A stretch of DNA of 64,000 bases from positions 1-64,000 of the forward strand of contig JAHFST010000002.1 of the NCBI GenBank assembly GCA_023265625.1, given 5' to 3'. This DNA is from Deltaproteobacteria bacterium. GTDB taxonomy: Bacteria; UBA10199; JACPAL01; JAHFST01. A program made the position numbers and the translations under genes. The notes beneath the pieces are model-generated. The model worked only from the letters and a program-made list of their open reading frames with translations. It was not told where the DNA came from and made no database searches. Position 1 is the first letter of the stretch, and each line of letters opens with the position of its first letter. This document shows, in pieces, positions 7,350 to 16,217 of the stretch.

Positions 7350-8417
7350 CTACATGAATTGTTGCATGCTATCGATCAACACCGTCGTCATCCGTTCCCA
7401 AGAAAATTCCTCTCTTATCTTTTGCCCAGCCAGGGCCGCTTGTTGTTTAAATTTTGGGAGCTGAGCGACAAGTTGTTCGAGGACCCGCTTGGCATCATCC
7501 AAATCTGCGGTCGCCCCGAGGCCGTTGTGATCGCTCCCCGTTGGGTTGAGTGGAACCATCTTTGAAACCTTGACTAGATGCGCATTGGTGTCGTCCAGAT
7601 AATCCAGAATGCTGCCATAGCGAGTAGTGATCACTGGCAGTCCTGAGGCGAGCGCCTCCAAACAATTTAATTCAAAAGCCCCTCCGCGATGCAGCGAAAG
7701 CAACAGATCGCAGTTGTGGTAGAGCGAGGAAAGATCGGCTTCACTGAGCCACTCTTGGATGAGTAGGATGTTTTCCTGTCGGGTGATAGAATTTACACCC
7801 TGCTTCATAGGCCCGCGGATGACAAATAACAGTTCGGGAAATTGCGGAATCAGTCGTTCTACCAAATCCCATCCCTTGCGGAATGGCTCGTGCAACATAA
7901 AGACCAGCACCTTAGGGATTTTTTCTTGTTTCAGAAAATCAAATTTGCCCTGCTGTAGGGGCGCCGCTTGCTGCGCCCCCCCTGTGGGATCTACCCCCAC
8001 ACCATGCGGAATAAGGACCAACGGCGTAGTGACCCCTGAATTTTTAAACGCCTGCATGGAAAATTGCGACGGCAGAAAGAGGCTCGTTAGTCCTGGATGA
8101 TTGGCCCAGGAGACAAATCGATCTGAGATAGAAGTAGTATCGGCAACTTCCATCCCAAAGATGAATCGATGCCGGAACTGTAATGTCTCCACAATCTGCG
8201 GGAAAGTCAGGCCCTGCCAATTTGCAAAATAAAAGAGCGGATGAACAATGGCGATGGAATTATCTTGAGGCTCGGTGGTTTTCAACCATTCGGGGGTAAA
8301 GAGGAGATCACGCACTTGAACCGTGACACCTTGATGGCGTAATTCTTGGACGTAGTGCTCGGCGACTAGGTGGAATGAGACCGTGGGATTGGGAGGACGA
8401 TAGTAGGTGATATGCAT
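7350..8417 (-). CDS. Glycosyltransferase, group 1 (GT4-like)
   Basis: A 355-residue GT-B glycosyltransferase. The N-terminal half is divergent (MHITYYRPPNPTVSFHLVAE). The C-terminal half has the group 1 features: VLVFMLHEPFRKGWDLVERLI, the segment LSSLYHNCDLLLSLHRGGAFELNCLEALASGLPVITTRYG containing the EX7E-type motif, and a closing helix ERMTTVLIDSM. The acceptor sugar or protein is unknown. After IPHGVGVDP, at the hinge between the two Rossmann domains, a GTAGGGG-type repeat inserts the in-frame segment TGGAQQAAPLQQ. It lies divergent to the TPR-glycosyltransferase gene, so the two may act in the same glycosylation route. Confidence 0.85.
   Translation of the reverse strand: MHITYYRPPNPTVSFHLVAEHYVQELRHQGVTVQVRDLLFTPEWLKTTEPQDNSIAIVHPLFYFANWQGLTFPQIVETLQFRHRFIFGMEVADTTSISDRFVSWANHPGLTSLFLPSQFSMQAFKNSGVTTPLVLIPHGVGVDPTGGAQQAAPLQQGKFDFLKQEKIPKVLVFMLHEPFRKGWDLVERLIPQFPELLFVIRGPMKQGVNSITRQENILLIQEWLSEADLSSLYHNCDLLLSLHRGGAFELNCLEALASGLPVITTRYGSILDYLDDTNAHLVKVSKMVPLNPTGSDHNGLGATADLDDAKRVLEQLVAQLPKFKQQAALAGQKIREEFSWERMTTVLIDSMQQFM
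7955..7987. repeat. GTAGGGG repeat half-element inside the glycosyltransferase
   Basis: It begins GTAGGGGCGCCGC and folds with GCTGCGCCCC downstream (arms GGGGCGC and GCGCCCC), ending in a C-run and CTGTGGG. The reading frame passes through it, giving TGGAQQAAPL in the protein. It closely matches the left end of the copy inside gcvPB at 51197. Confidence 0.8.
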
Positions 8418-8432
8418 AAGGGTACCCGTGCT

Positions 8433-8512
8433 GTCATCCTGAGGGCTTTAGCCCGAAGGATCTCATGGTGTCAGCGGTCTCCGTGAGGTCCTTCACTAAC
8501 GTTCAGGATGAC
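8433..8512. repeat. Dispersed intergenic palindrome of the GTCATCCTGAG type
   Basis: The element starts GTCATCCTGAGGGC and ends GTTCAGGATGAC, so its ends are inverted copies. It carries an inner GGGCTTTAGCCC hairpin and GAAGGATCT / AGGTCCTTC arms. It fills the divergent spacer between the glycosyltransferase and the TPR protein. This looks like a commonly seen bacterial repeat type, distinct from the GTAGGGG family. Confidence 0.75.
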
Positions 8513-8579
8513 AACCAGAACTGACACATCTTAGTAAAATATTGAAGAAAAGATTCTAAATAGCTAATGAGAACAACAG

Positions 8580-10493
8580 ATGTCCCAAATCGATCTCATC
8601 CAAAAGGCCATTTCCCAACATCAGTCAGGTCGTCATTCCGAGGCCCTGCGCCTCTATCAAAAGATTCTCAAGCAGGAGCCGCGGCATGTCCAGGTCTTGA
8701 CTCTCTTGAGTGCGCTTCATTTTGAACGGGGCTACTATGAAGAGGCCGAGCGTGTTGTGCGGCGGGCCTTGGAGGTCGATGCACAATCCGACCAGGCGCA
8801 TTGCAGTCTTGGCAATATTCATCAGGCCCGTAGCCGATTTGCCGAGGCGGCGGCATGTTACCAGCGGGCCATTGCGCTGAACGCGACCTATCACAATGCT
8901 TACAATAATCTCGGCATGGCCTGGAGGAAACTGGGGAAGTTGCGCGAGGCCTTAGAACCATTACAGACGGCCATACGCATCGACCCAGATCGAGCACTTT
9001 ATCAGCACAACCTTGGATTGGTGTACCACGACCTGGGCGAGTTGGCCCTGGCCCGGGGTTGTTTTGAACAGGCCTTGCAAATGGGGCCCCCGACGGCCGA
9101 ATTTTTGTGTTCGTTGGGGGCGGTGCTCAATGACCAAGTTGAATACGACCAGGCCTTGCTGGTCTTGGACAAGGCGCGTGAGTTGGAGCCCAATAATGCC
9201 ACCGTGTATCTTAATATGGGTAACATTTTTCGCAATGAGGGAAAATTTCAAGAGGCCTTGATGATCTACGCCCAGGCCCTGAAATTGGCGCCTAAGCAAG
9301 ATAACATTTGGATCAGCCTGGGGCTCACCTTGCAAGATTTGGAAAAGTACGAAGAAGCCCAGGACTGTTTTCGCAAGGCGTTGGAGTTTGTTCCAGAATC
9401 GGTGGGGGCCCTAGACGGTCTCGGGGTGTTGCTGGATGAAATTGGCGAGAGTGAAAAGGGCTTGGAGTGTCTTGCCCAGGCCCTGGCTCGGGAGCCGGAG
9501 AATTTTAACCTTCATTTTCATCGCGGCACAATTTTATTGAAACTGGGTCGTGTTGCCGAGGCCTGGCCCGAACTGGAATGGCGCTTGCGGGACAAAAATT
9601 ACCAGTATGTCAGGTCCTATAAACAACCGGCCTGGGATGGAACCGCATTGCAGGACAAGAAGATCCTGATCCATGGGGAGCAGGGGATTGCCGATGAATT
9701 GATGTATGCCACTTGTCTGGGGGAGGTGATAACCCAGTCGGGTTATTGCATCCTGCAGGCCCATCCGAAGCTAGTGACTTTGCTAAAGCGTTCCTTTCCT
9801 GGCGTCCAGGTAGAGACACGGGACCAAAATCAGGCGAGTTTCCTACGTTTGGCGCAAGATCGTTCCATCGATTTTCAAGCCGCGATGGGGAGTTTGATGA
9901 CCTGGCTGCGTCCCAGCGCGGCCACTTTTGTCCGGCATTCCGGTTATCTCGTGGTGGATCCTGCTTTGCAACAAAAGTGGCAGGAGCGGGTCAAGTCTCT
10001 CGGTGCTGGATTGAAGGTGGGGATCTCGTGGCGTTCGCTCCTGCTCAAACGAGGGGTCTTGACCTCCGACCGGATCAAGGGATCGACAGATTTATCGCAG
10101 TGGAGAGAATTGTTTTCGTTGCCCAATGTTTCCTTCATCAAGTTGCAATATGGCGATGTGGCCGAGGAAATAGTCCAGGCGAGGCATGATCATGGGATGC
10201 AGTTGCACGATTGGGAGGATCTCGACCCAACCAACGACTTAGAAGGCCTGGCGGCCCTGATTGCCAATCTTGATTTGGTGATTTCCATTGATTCCACCGC
10301 CGGGGCGCTGGCCGGGGCTTTAGGAAAACCCGTCTGGACCCTGGTGGCCTACGGCGCCGGCAACGCCTGGCCGCTCGTTCACCCCGACGAGACCTGGTTC
10401 CCGTCGATGACCTTTTATCGCCAGGAAAGGCCGGGGGATTGGGCGGGGGTGTTTCAGAGAATTGCTGCAGCTCTGAGCCGATTATGTTCCTGA
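8580..10493 (+). CDS. TPR repeat protein with C-terminal glycosyltransferase-like domain
   Basis: A 637-residue protein. Residues 1 to about 320 are nine or so tetratricopeptide repeats, for example AHCSLGNIHQARSRFAEAAACYQRAIALN and AYNNLGMAWRKLGKLREALEPLQTAIRIDP. The C-terminal part (WDGTALQDKKILIHGEQGIADELMYATCL ... VISIDSTAGALAGALGKPVWTLVAYGAGNAWPL) matches the GT9/GT41-like domain commonly fused to TPRs. This suggests glycosylation of proteins or surface structures. There is no signal peptide, so it should act in the cytoplasm. It follows a divergent glycosyltransferase and a dispersed repeat. The ribosome-binding site before the ATG is weak. Confidence 0.88.
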   Translation: MSQIDLIQKAISQHQSGRHSEALRLYQKILKQEPRHVQVLTLLSALHFERGYYEEAERVVRRALEVDAQSDQAHCSLGNIHQARSRFAEAAACYQRAIALNATYHNAYNNLGMAWRKLGKLREALEPLQTAIRIDPDRALYQHNLGLVYHDLGELALARGCFEQALQMGPPTAEFLCSLGAVLNDQVEYDQALLVLDKARELEPNNATVYLNMGNIFRNEGKFQEALMIYAQALKLAPKQDNIWISLGLTLQDLEKYEEAQDCFRKALEFVPESVGALDGLGVLLDEIGESEKGLECLAQALAREPENFNLHFHRGTILLKLGRVAEAWPELEWRLRDKNYQYVRSYKQPAWDGTALQDKKILIHGEQGIADELMYATCLGEVITQSGYCILQAHPKLVTLLKRSFPGVQVETRDQNQASFLRLAQDRSIDFQAAMGSLMTWLRPSAATFVRHSGYLVVDPALQQKWQERVKSLGAGLKVGISWRSLLLKRGVLTSDRIKGSTDLSQWRELFSLPNVSFIKLQYGDVAEEIVQARHDHGMQLHDWEDLDPTNDLEGLAALIANLDLVISIDSTAGALAGALGKPVWTLVAYGAGNAWPLVHPDETWFPSMTFYRQERPGDWAGVFQRIAAALSRLCS

Positions 10494-10556
10494 ATTGATG
10501 AATGACCTTGATTTAATAAGTTAGAAGATGAGTATCAAAATTTCATGGAGGCTACT

Positions 10557-11057
10557 ATGAAGACAAGGAAATGGGTGAGTTGGATGCTGGTGTTGGGGAG
10601 CTTCGTTATGATGGGAAGCAATGGGGTGGCCGAGACGCCTTCCTCTTATGGCCCTAAGTCTAAACGATTTGGGGTGGGGCTCCATCTTGGGGAACCGACT
10701 GGTTTTACCGTGAAGGGTTATCTCACGCGAAGATTGGGCTTGGATGGGATTGCGGCCTGGTCGTTCACGGAGGATGCCTTTACCTTGATTGGCGACGTGA
10801 CTTACAAATTTTTAGATATCCCGGTCGATTCAAACACCGTGACATTACCGTTTTATGCCGGTGCCGGTTTCAAGCTTGGTGTGGATGCGGGGCCTGGCGA
10901 TGACACCATCTTTGCCGTTCGTGTTCCAGTGGGGTTGGCGGTGCAGTGGGTCAAGCACCCCATCGAGATATTTTTTGAGCTTGCCCCCGGCGTGGCCATG
11001 GCACCTGACACTGATTTTGACCTGACCGGAGGAATTGGGGCGCGGTTCTATTTTTAG
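10557..11057 (+). CDS. Small secreted beta-barrel-like protein
   Basis: About 166 residues with a signal peptide (MKTRKWVSWMLVLGSFVMMGSNGVAE). The mature part alternates hydrophobic and polar residues with Gly and aromatics: FGVGLHLGEPTGFTVKGYLTRRLGLDGIAAW, LPFYAGAGFKLGVDAG, and a C-terminus ending ARFYF, with the terminal Phe typical of outer-membrane barrels. The ATG at 10557 is preceded by GGAGG with five bases spacing, which favours it over upstream ATGs. It is probably an outer-membrane protein of eight strands or so; the role is unknown. Confidence 0.75.
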   Translation: MKTRKWVSWMLVLGSFVMMGSNGVAETPSSYGPKSKRFGVGLHLGEPTGFTVKGYLTRRLGLDGIAAWSFTEDAFTLIGDVTYKFLDIPVDSNTVTLPFYAGAGFKLGVDAGPGDDTIFAVRVPVGLAVQWVKHPIEIFFELAPGVAMAPDTDFDLTGGIGARFYF

Positions 11058-11130
11058 TCTTGCTCCAAGGGGAGGGCTGATTCACGATTGTCTCCCGTCC
11101 TGTGTTTGGGATTCTGTAAGGAAATTGTTT

Positions 11131-12177
11131 CTACGCCGATCCCAACGAGAAAAAAATATGTGAACGTGTAACGCTCACATAAACCTCTTTGCCCAGATGA
11201 AACCCGCTTTGGGCCGCGACGCCTGTGGGGACGTGGGCGGTGATGGTGTGGCCTTTGTCGAGTTCGATCTCCAGGGATTCGGTGGCACCCAGAAATAAGA
11301 TGGAGCGGATGACTCCCGCGGTGTGGGCCTCGCCGGGTTGTGAGGCGACGTAGACATCATTGGGGCGGAAGTGCACGGTGACCTTGGAACCATCGGGCAC
11401 ATAGTAGGAACCGAAGCGGAGCGGGCCCCAGTAAACCTCGCCATCTTGCACGATGGCCTCCACGCGGTTGGTCTCGCCGACAAACGCGGCGACAAATTCC
11501 GTGGCGGGTTTGTCAAAGATCGCCTGCGGCGCCGCCTCTTGTTCGATGCGGCCTTGGTTCATGACCAGGACCTTGTCGGATAGTTCCAGGGCCTCTTCCT
11601 GATCGTGGGTGACGAGCAGGGTTGTCAGCTTGATGCGCTCGTGCAATTTTTTTAGCCAGCTGCGCAGTTCCTTCCTGAGTCGGGCATCCAGCGCCCCGAA
11701 GGGTTCGTCCAAGAGCAGCAGGCCCGGTTCCGGGGCGAGCGCCCGGGCTAGGGCCACGCGTTGCCTTTGTCCGCCGGACAATTGGGTCGGCATCCGACGA
11801 TCCAGGCCGGAAAGTCCCACCAGGTGCAACAATTCCTTGGCCTTGGCCTCGCGGACACTGCGTTTGACGCCGCGCACCTTGAGGCCAAAGGCGATATTAT
11901 CCAAAATACTCATGTGACGGAACAGGGCGTAGTGTTGAAACACGAAACCCACCTTGCGTTCTTGGACCGGGATGCGCGTGACGTCCTCGCCGTTGACTTC
12001 AATGATCCCCGAGTCGGGGCTTTCCAGACCGGCGATCAGCCGTAGCACCGTGGATTTTCCCGAGCCGGAGGGACCCAACAACGTGACAAATTCCGACTCG
12101 GAGACGGTGAAGGAGACGTCGTTGACGGCGGTAAAGTCGCTAAAATTTTTTCTCAGGTGTTCGATCTTAATATTCAT
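11131..12177 (-). CDS. cysA: Sulfate/thiosulfate ABC transporter, ATP-binding subunit
   Basis: A 348-residue importer ATPase. It starts [20 protein letters not shown] and has Walker A (LLGPSGSGKSTVLRLIAG), the signature QLSGGQRQRVALARALAPEP, Walker B LLLLDEPFGALDARLR and the H-loop VTHDQEEALELSD. A C-terminal TOBE-like beta domain (VYWGPLRFGSYYVPDGSKVTVHFRPNDVYV) follows. The longer upstream open frame is only the antisense of cysW; the true ATG at 12175-12177 overlaps the cysW stop by four bases. It is the last gene of the sbp-cysT-cysW-cysA operon. EALELSD is the CysA-type wording. Confidence 0.95.
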   Translation of the reverse strand: MNIKIEHLRKNFSDFTAVNDVSFTVSESEFVTLLGPSGSGKSTVLRLIAGLESPDSGIIEVNGEDVTRIPVQERKVGFVFQHYALFRHMSILDNIAFGLKVRGVKRSVREAKAKELLHLVGLSGLDRRMPTQLSGGQRQRVALARALAPEPGLLLLDEPFGALDARLRKELRSWLKKLHERIKLTTLLVTHDQEEALELSDKVLVMNQGRIEQEAAPQAIFDKPATEFVAAFVGETNRVEAIVQDGEVYWGPLRFGSYYVPDGSKVTVHFRPNDVYVASQPGEAHTAGVIRSILFLGATESLEIELDKGHTITAHVPTGVAAQSGFHLGKEVYVSVTRSHIFFSLGSA

Positions 12178-12977
12178 AACTCCCCTTGTTTTTTGACCAA
12201 AACCTTGGCGATCAGGGTGCCGATGGCCAGGAAGGCCAAGATGGAAGCGACGCAGAACGCCCCGACCAGATTGTATTCGTTGTACAAAATTTCCACATGC
12301 AGCGGAATGGTATTGGTGAGCCCGCGCACATGCCCGGACACAACCGAGACGGCGCCAAACTCCCCCATGGCCCGGGCATTGAGCAAAATTACCCCGTAGA
12401 TGAGCCCCCAACGGATGTTGGGGAGAGTGACGTGATAGAAGGTCTGCCAACCATTGGCCCCCATGGTGACCGCGGCCTCTTCTTGATCGTTGCCTTGGGC
12501 CTGCATGATGGGGATCAATTCGCGGGCCACGTAGGGGAAGGTGACGAACAGGGTGGCGATAATAATCCCCGGGATGGCGAAGATGACCTGGATGTCATGG
12601 GCCGCCAACCAGGGACCCAAGAGTCCCTGCGCGCCAAATAACAACACGAAGATTAAACCCGAGACGACTGGTGAGACGGTGAAAGGGAGATCAATCAAGG
12701 TCATGAGGATTTTTTTCCCGAAGAAATCAAATTTGGCGATAGACCATGCCGCTGAAATTCCAAAGATCAGGTTGAGCGGCACCACCACCGCGGCCATTTT
12801 GAGCGTCAATAAAATGGCGGCCCCCGTGATGGGGTCTTGCACCTCATGGAAGGCATTGGCGAATCCCTTCTCCAAGGCCCCACCAAATACCGTGCCGAGC
12901 GGGACGATCAGGACGAGGCCGAGGAAGGCCAGGGCGATGCCGATCAAGACCCTGCGCATCCAAGTGGATTCGGTCAT
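12174..12977 (-). CDS. cysW: Sulfate ABC transporter permease
   Basis: About 267 residues with six membrane helices. The permease signature is [28 protein letters not shown], and [33 protein letters not shown] is characteristic of CysW. I start at [14 protein letters not shown] (ATG 12975-12977), which overlaps the cysT stop by four bases. The sequence then reads [24 protein letters not shown], typical of the CysW N-terminus. It pairs with CysT to form the channel of the sulfate importer. Confidence 0.95.
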   Translation of the reverse strand: MTESTWMRRVLIGIALAFLGLVLIVPLGTVFGGALEKGFANAFHEVQDPITGAAILLTLKMAAVVVPLNLIFGISAAWSIAKFDFFGKKILMTLIDLPFTVSPVVSGLIFVLLFGAQGLLGPWLAAHDIQVIFAIPGIIIATLFVTFPYVARELIPIMQAQGNDQEEAAVTMGANGWQTFYHVTLPNIRWGLIYGVILLNARAMGEFGAVSVVSGHVRGLTNTIPLHVEILYNEYNLVGAFCVASILAFLAIGTLIAKVLVKKQGEL

Positions 12978-13804
12978 AGGGCCTCTTTGCTGGACCGTTG
13001 GGTATGGGCCCACCAGGAAAGACGGTTGATCAGAAACAGGACGGCAAAAGAACTGAACAGCATCACGGTCGCAATGGCCGTTGCACCGGCGTAATCGTAT
13101 TGTTCCAATTTGGTGATAATCAGCAGGGGAGTGATCTCGGTCTTCATCGGCAAGTTTCCCGCGATGAAAACTACGGAACCGTATTCTCCCAAGGCCCGGG
13201 CGAAGGCCATGGCAAATCCGCTAAATGCCGCGGGCAAGAGGACGGGAAGGATCACATTGATAAAGGTCTGCCAACGGTTGGCCCCAAGGCAGATGGCCGC
13301 TTCTTCGACGTCCCTATCCAGATCCTTCAAGACCGGTTGCACGGTCCGGACCACGAAGGGGAGGCCGATGAAGGTCAGCGCGACGATAATGCCCAAGGGC
13401 GTGAAGGCGACATTAATGCCCATGGACTCCAAGGTCCGGCCGATGGGTCCGCTAGAGAAGGCGGTGGTCAAAGCGATCCCGGCCACAGCGGTTGGGAGGG
13501 CGAAGGGTAGGTCGATCAGCATGTCGATAAAACCCTTGCCGGGAAAGGGGTAGCGGACCAAGACCCATGCGACTAACAGGCCAAAGACCAGATTGATGGA
13601 GGCCGCGGCGAGTGAAGCCCCAAAACTCAAGCGGTATGCGGCCAGCACGCGCGGTGAGGCGACCGCCTCCCAAAAGGCCGGCCAGGTGAGGGAGGTGGTC
13701 TTCAAGATCAGCATCGAGAGTGGCAGGACCACCAAGATTGAGAGATAAAAAATGGTAAACCCTAAGGTCGGTCCGAATCCGGGGATGACGCTTTTATCCT
13801 TCAC
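12974..13804 (-). CDS. cysT: Sulfate ABC transporter permease
   Basis: A 276-residue permease with about six helices, also known as CysU. It has [18 protein letters not shown] at the start, [32 protein letters not shown], and the EAA loop [59 protein letters not shown] identifies the CysT subtype. The start codon is GTG (13802-13804), overlapping the sbp stop as GTGA, which supports translational coupling. Confidence 0.95.
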   Translation of the reverse strand: MKDKSVIPGFGPTLGFTIFYLSILVVLPLSMLILKTTSLTWPAFWEAVASPRVLAAYRLSFGASLAAASINLVFGLLVAWVLVRYPFPGKGFIDMLIDLPFALPTAVAGIALTTAFSSGPIGRTLESMGINVAFTPLGIIVALTFIGLPFVVRTVQPVLKDLDRDVEEAAICLGANRWQTFINVILPVLLPAAFSGFAMAFARALGEYGSVVFIAGNLPMKTEITPLLIITKLEQYDYAGATAIATVMLFSSFAVLFLINRLSWWAHTQRSSKEAL

Positions 13805-14814
13805 CTCGCCCCCGCATAAATTTGGTCGAAGATGCCGCCGTCATCAAAGTGGGCCTTTTGGGCCTTAGCCCAGCCGCCAAATAATTCATTGATCGTCACT
13901 AGGTTGATCTTGGGGAATCGCGAGGCGTATTTTTGAGATGCCAGCCGGGGCCGGTAATAGTGTTTGGCGGCGATCTCCTGGCCTTCCGGCGAATAGAGAT
14001 AATCCAGATAGGCCTGGGCGACGACTCGAGTCTTCTTTTTATCGACGACCTTGTCCACCAGGGCCACCGGCGGCTCTGCCAAGATGCTCAAGGAGGGCGT
14101 GACGATTTCAAATTTATCCTTGCCCAGTTCGTTGAGGGCCAAAAAGGCCTCATTTTCCCAAGCGAGCAACACATCGCCAATCCCGCGTTGGACAAACGTA
14201 ATCGTGGCCCCGCGGGCCCCGGAATCGAGGATGGGGACATTTTTATAAAGGGTACTGACAAATTCCCGTGCCTTGGCCTCGTTGCCATATTTCTTTAGCG
14301 CAAAGGCCCAGGCGGCCAGGTAGTTCCAACGGGCCCCACCGGAGGTCTTGGGATTGGGGGTAATCACCGCGACGCCCGGTTTGACGACGTCCTCCCAATC
14401 CTTGATCCCCTTGGGATTCCCCTTGCGCACCAAAAAAACGATGGTGGAGGTGTAGGGGGTGCTGTTGTTGGGCAGCCGGCTTTGCCAGTTGGCGGGCAGC
14501 AGCTTGGCCTTTTCGGCCATGGCGTCAATGTCGTAGGCTAGGGCCAAGGTGACCACATCCGCCTCCAAACCATCAATCACCGAACGTGCCTGTTTACCCG
14601 AACCACCATGTGACTGTTGCACAGTGACGGTGTCGCCGGTCTTGGCCTGCCAATATTTGGCGAAGGCGGTATTGAAATCTTGGTAGAGTTCCCGGGTGGG
14701 ATCATACGATACGTTGAGCAGTTTCACCTCGGCGGCTAGTGCTGGGGAGATGGATGTCAGGGCTATTGAGAATCCGATCAGTAACAGAATATTCCTAATT
14801 TTTAAGGGGTTCAT
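13801..14814 (-). CDS. sbp: Sulfate-binding periplasmic protein
   Basis: A 337-residue secreted solute-binding protein. A signal peptide ([20 protein letters not shown]) precedes [54 protein letters not shown] follows, and [19 protein letters not shown] is the other strongly conserved block. It captures sulfate or thiosulfate for the CysTWA importer encoded immediately downstream. It is first in the operon, and the 28-base palindrome at 14880-14907 separates it from the upstream same-strand gene. Confidence 0.95.
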   Translation of the reverse strand: MNPLKIRNILLLIGFSIALTSISPALAAEVKLLNVSYDPTRELYQDFNTAFAKYWQAKTGDTVTVQQSHGGSGKQARSVIDGLEADVVTLALAYDIDAMAEKAKLLPANWQSRLPNNSTPYTSTIVFLVRKGNPKGIKDWEDVVKPGVAVITPNPKTSGGARWNYLAAWAFALKKYGNEAKAREFVSTLYKNVPILDSGARGATITFVQRGIGDVLLAWENEAFLALNELGKDKFEIVTPSLSILAEPPVALVDKVVDKKKTRVVAQAYLDYLYSPEGQEIAAKHYYRPRLASQKYASRFPKINLVTINELFGGWAKAQKAHFDDGGIFDQIYAGAR

Positions 14815-14879
14815 GAGTATTCTCTTTAATTATTATCTATAATTTTAGCAAGCCAGTTGGAATCGTGATTTTGCCAACG

Positions 14880-14907
14880 GTAGGGGTTCAAAATTTTGAA
14901 CCCCTAC
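14880..14907. repeat. Perfect 28-base GTAGGGG palindrome
   Basis: The arms GTAGGGGTTCAAAA and TTTTGAACCCCTAC meet without a spacer. It lies between the HD-like gene and sbp. Its right-end CTA (14904-14906) is the TAG stop codon of the HD-like gene. The outer seven bases match the other GTAGGGG elements; the inner part is AT-rich and unique. It may act as a transcription terminator or barrier upstream of the sulfate operon. Confidence 0.9.
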
Positions 14908-16091
14908 GCGGATTGCGACAGGCGGGCCAGGTGGAAAAAGAGCGGGGGGGTGATTTCAGGGCCGGTGACGGATGTCCCATCGATCAAATAAATTGTATCA
15001 CCACCGCTGGAGTCACTTTTTGTCCAATCCACCAGTTGGACTAGATCCAGGACGCCTTCCAGTCTTGTGTTGATCTCGCCATACACCGTTTCCAATCCCG
15101 TGACCTGGCCGTAATGGGCCAGGAAATTCACCTGGTGTTGCGACTGACGGGGCAGACTGGTCAGGACCTCGCGCAACGCATCGACTGGGGTCTTTCCCCA
15201 ACTCGTTATTTTTTCGACGAAGATCTTGCGGACTCCGCCTTCGAAAGTTCCATTGGCCCGAATGAGTCCCCCTTGATCGAGTCGGTCGAGGGCGGTGTGC
15301 AGGTAGGCGAGCCGGTCGCCCGCGATTGGCAGAGGGTAGGGACCGGTGATCGGTTTAAAATAATCCAGTCCCCAGAAGGAGGAGACCAGACCGGCTCCCT
15401 CCACGGCGCCACCCTCTAAGCAGGAGGTCTCCGGTCCATTATGGGCGAAAAATGCGTTCAACACCCGGCGTGGCACCTTCCAGGAGTGGGCCACGGCGTA
15501 GCCCGGGATTTCATGAAAATAAAGGCCCAAGGGAAACCAGCTGGTTTCCCCTGAAAAAATAATTTTTGAAAAGCGCAGGGCCTGAAAACGATCCAGAACG
15601 GTCGCTTCGCCGCCGACCTTTCCTTCCATAGCGAATGCTTCTAGACCCCAGGTCTCCAGTTTGGAGGCGATGCCCTGGGTGGGTGATTTTTTCCCCGGAG
15701 CACGCAGTCGTAACGGCACCCTTGCCTCACGCTGGTAGAGCCTCAGCCAATCCATGACCCCTTCGAGGATGCGATGTGGACGACTGAGAATCGAACGGTC
15801 CAGGTGATTTGGCCGTTCGAAATCCCGGTAGTGTGTGAAACAGGGGACAAAACGTCGGTTCACCCAATCGAGATTTTTCCCAATATCGCTGAAGGCCATC
15901 GCCTCCTTGAGCCAAATGCATTCTTGCGGGGTGAGACCGAGCATGGCGCCAAATTCCGAGGAAAAGGCCCGAATGCGTTCCACGTGGGCCGCATTCTCAA
16001 TATTGACGATATTTCCCCCTCCGATACCGAGATAGGCCGTCATTATTCTGCGATCGTGGATGATGTTGCTGATTGCCGGAGATGCGGACAT
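14904..16091 (-). CDS. HD-domain-like protein with degenerate metal site
   Basis: A 395-residue cytoplasmic protein. Residues about 35-75 read AAHVERIRAFSSEFGAMLGLTPQECIWLKEAMAFSDIGK, the layout of HD/HD-GYP phosphohydrolases. The usual HD pair is replaced by Ser-Asp in SDIGK. A later RPHRILEGVMDWLRLY resembles the HP-x-x-G helix of HD-GYP proteins. The rest is unrecognised. A shorter start at the ATG 16041-16043 (MTAYLGIGGG) is possible. It is divergent from the diiron protein, with a palindrome between them. The stop codon comes from a GTAGGGG repeat. The catalytic state is unknown. Confidence 0.65.
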   Translation of the reverse strand: MSASPAISNIIHDRRIMTAYLGIGGGNIVNIENAAHVERIRAFSSEFGAMLGLTPQECIWLKEAMAFSDIGKNLDWVNRRFVPCFTHYRDFERPNHLDRSILSRPHRILEGVMDWLRLYQREARVPLRLRAPGKKSPTQGIASKLETWGLEAFAMEGKVGGEATVLDRFQALRFSKIIFSGETSWFPLGLYFHEIPGYAVAHSWKVPRRVLNAFFAHNGPETSCLEGGAVEGAGLVSSFWGLDYFKPITGPYPLPIAGDRLAYLHTALDRLDQGGLIRANGTFEGGVRKIFVEKITSWGKTPVDALREVLTSLPRQSQHQVNFLAHYGQVTGLETVYGEINTRLEGVLDLVQLVDWTKSDSSGGDTIYLIDGTSVTGPEITPPLFFHLARLSQSA

Positions 16092-16132
16092 ATCTTGATT
16101 TCGGAGAGACCGTGAAAATGTTGCGCGTTTCT

Positions 16133-16151
16133 TGTGACGTGGTGCGTCACA
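16133..16151. promoter_or_regulatory. Palindromic operator between divergent HD-like and diiron genes
   Basis: The arms TGTGACG (16133-16139) and CGTCACA (16145-16151) are perfect inverted copies around the 5-base spacer tggtg. The site lies in the 126-base divergent intergenic region. The 9-base gap between TGTGA and TCACA does not fit the CRP/FNR spacing of six, so another dimeric regulator is more likely. Confidence 0.6.
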
Positions 16152-16217
16152 TTTTTTGGAAGATTACGCCGTTATTTGCTATACGCAGGGTCCAACAACT
16201 GCTACTGCGCCATACTT

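Noticed and set aside
12178-12450. Long N-terminal extension of the cysA frame
   Set aside because: It is the antisense-frame shadow of cysW; the conserved ATPase sequence begins at the ATG overlapping the cysW stop.
16133-16151. CRP/FNR site between the HD-like and diiron genes
   Set aside because: The half-sites are nine bases apart instead of six, so another regulator is more likely.
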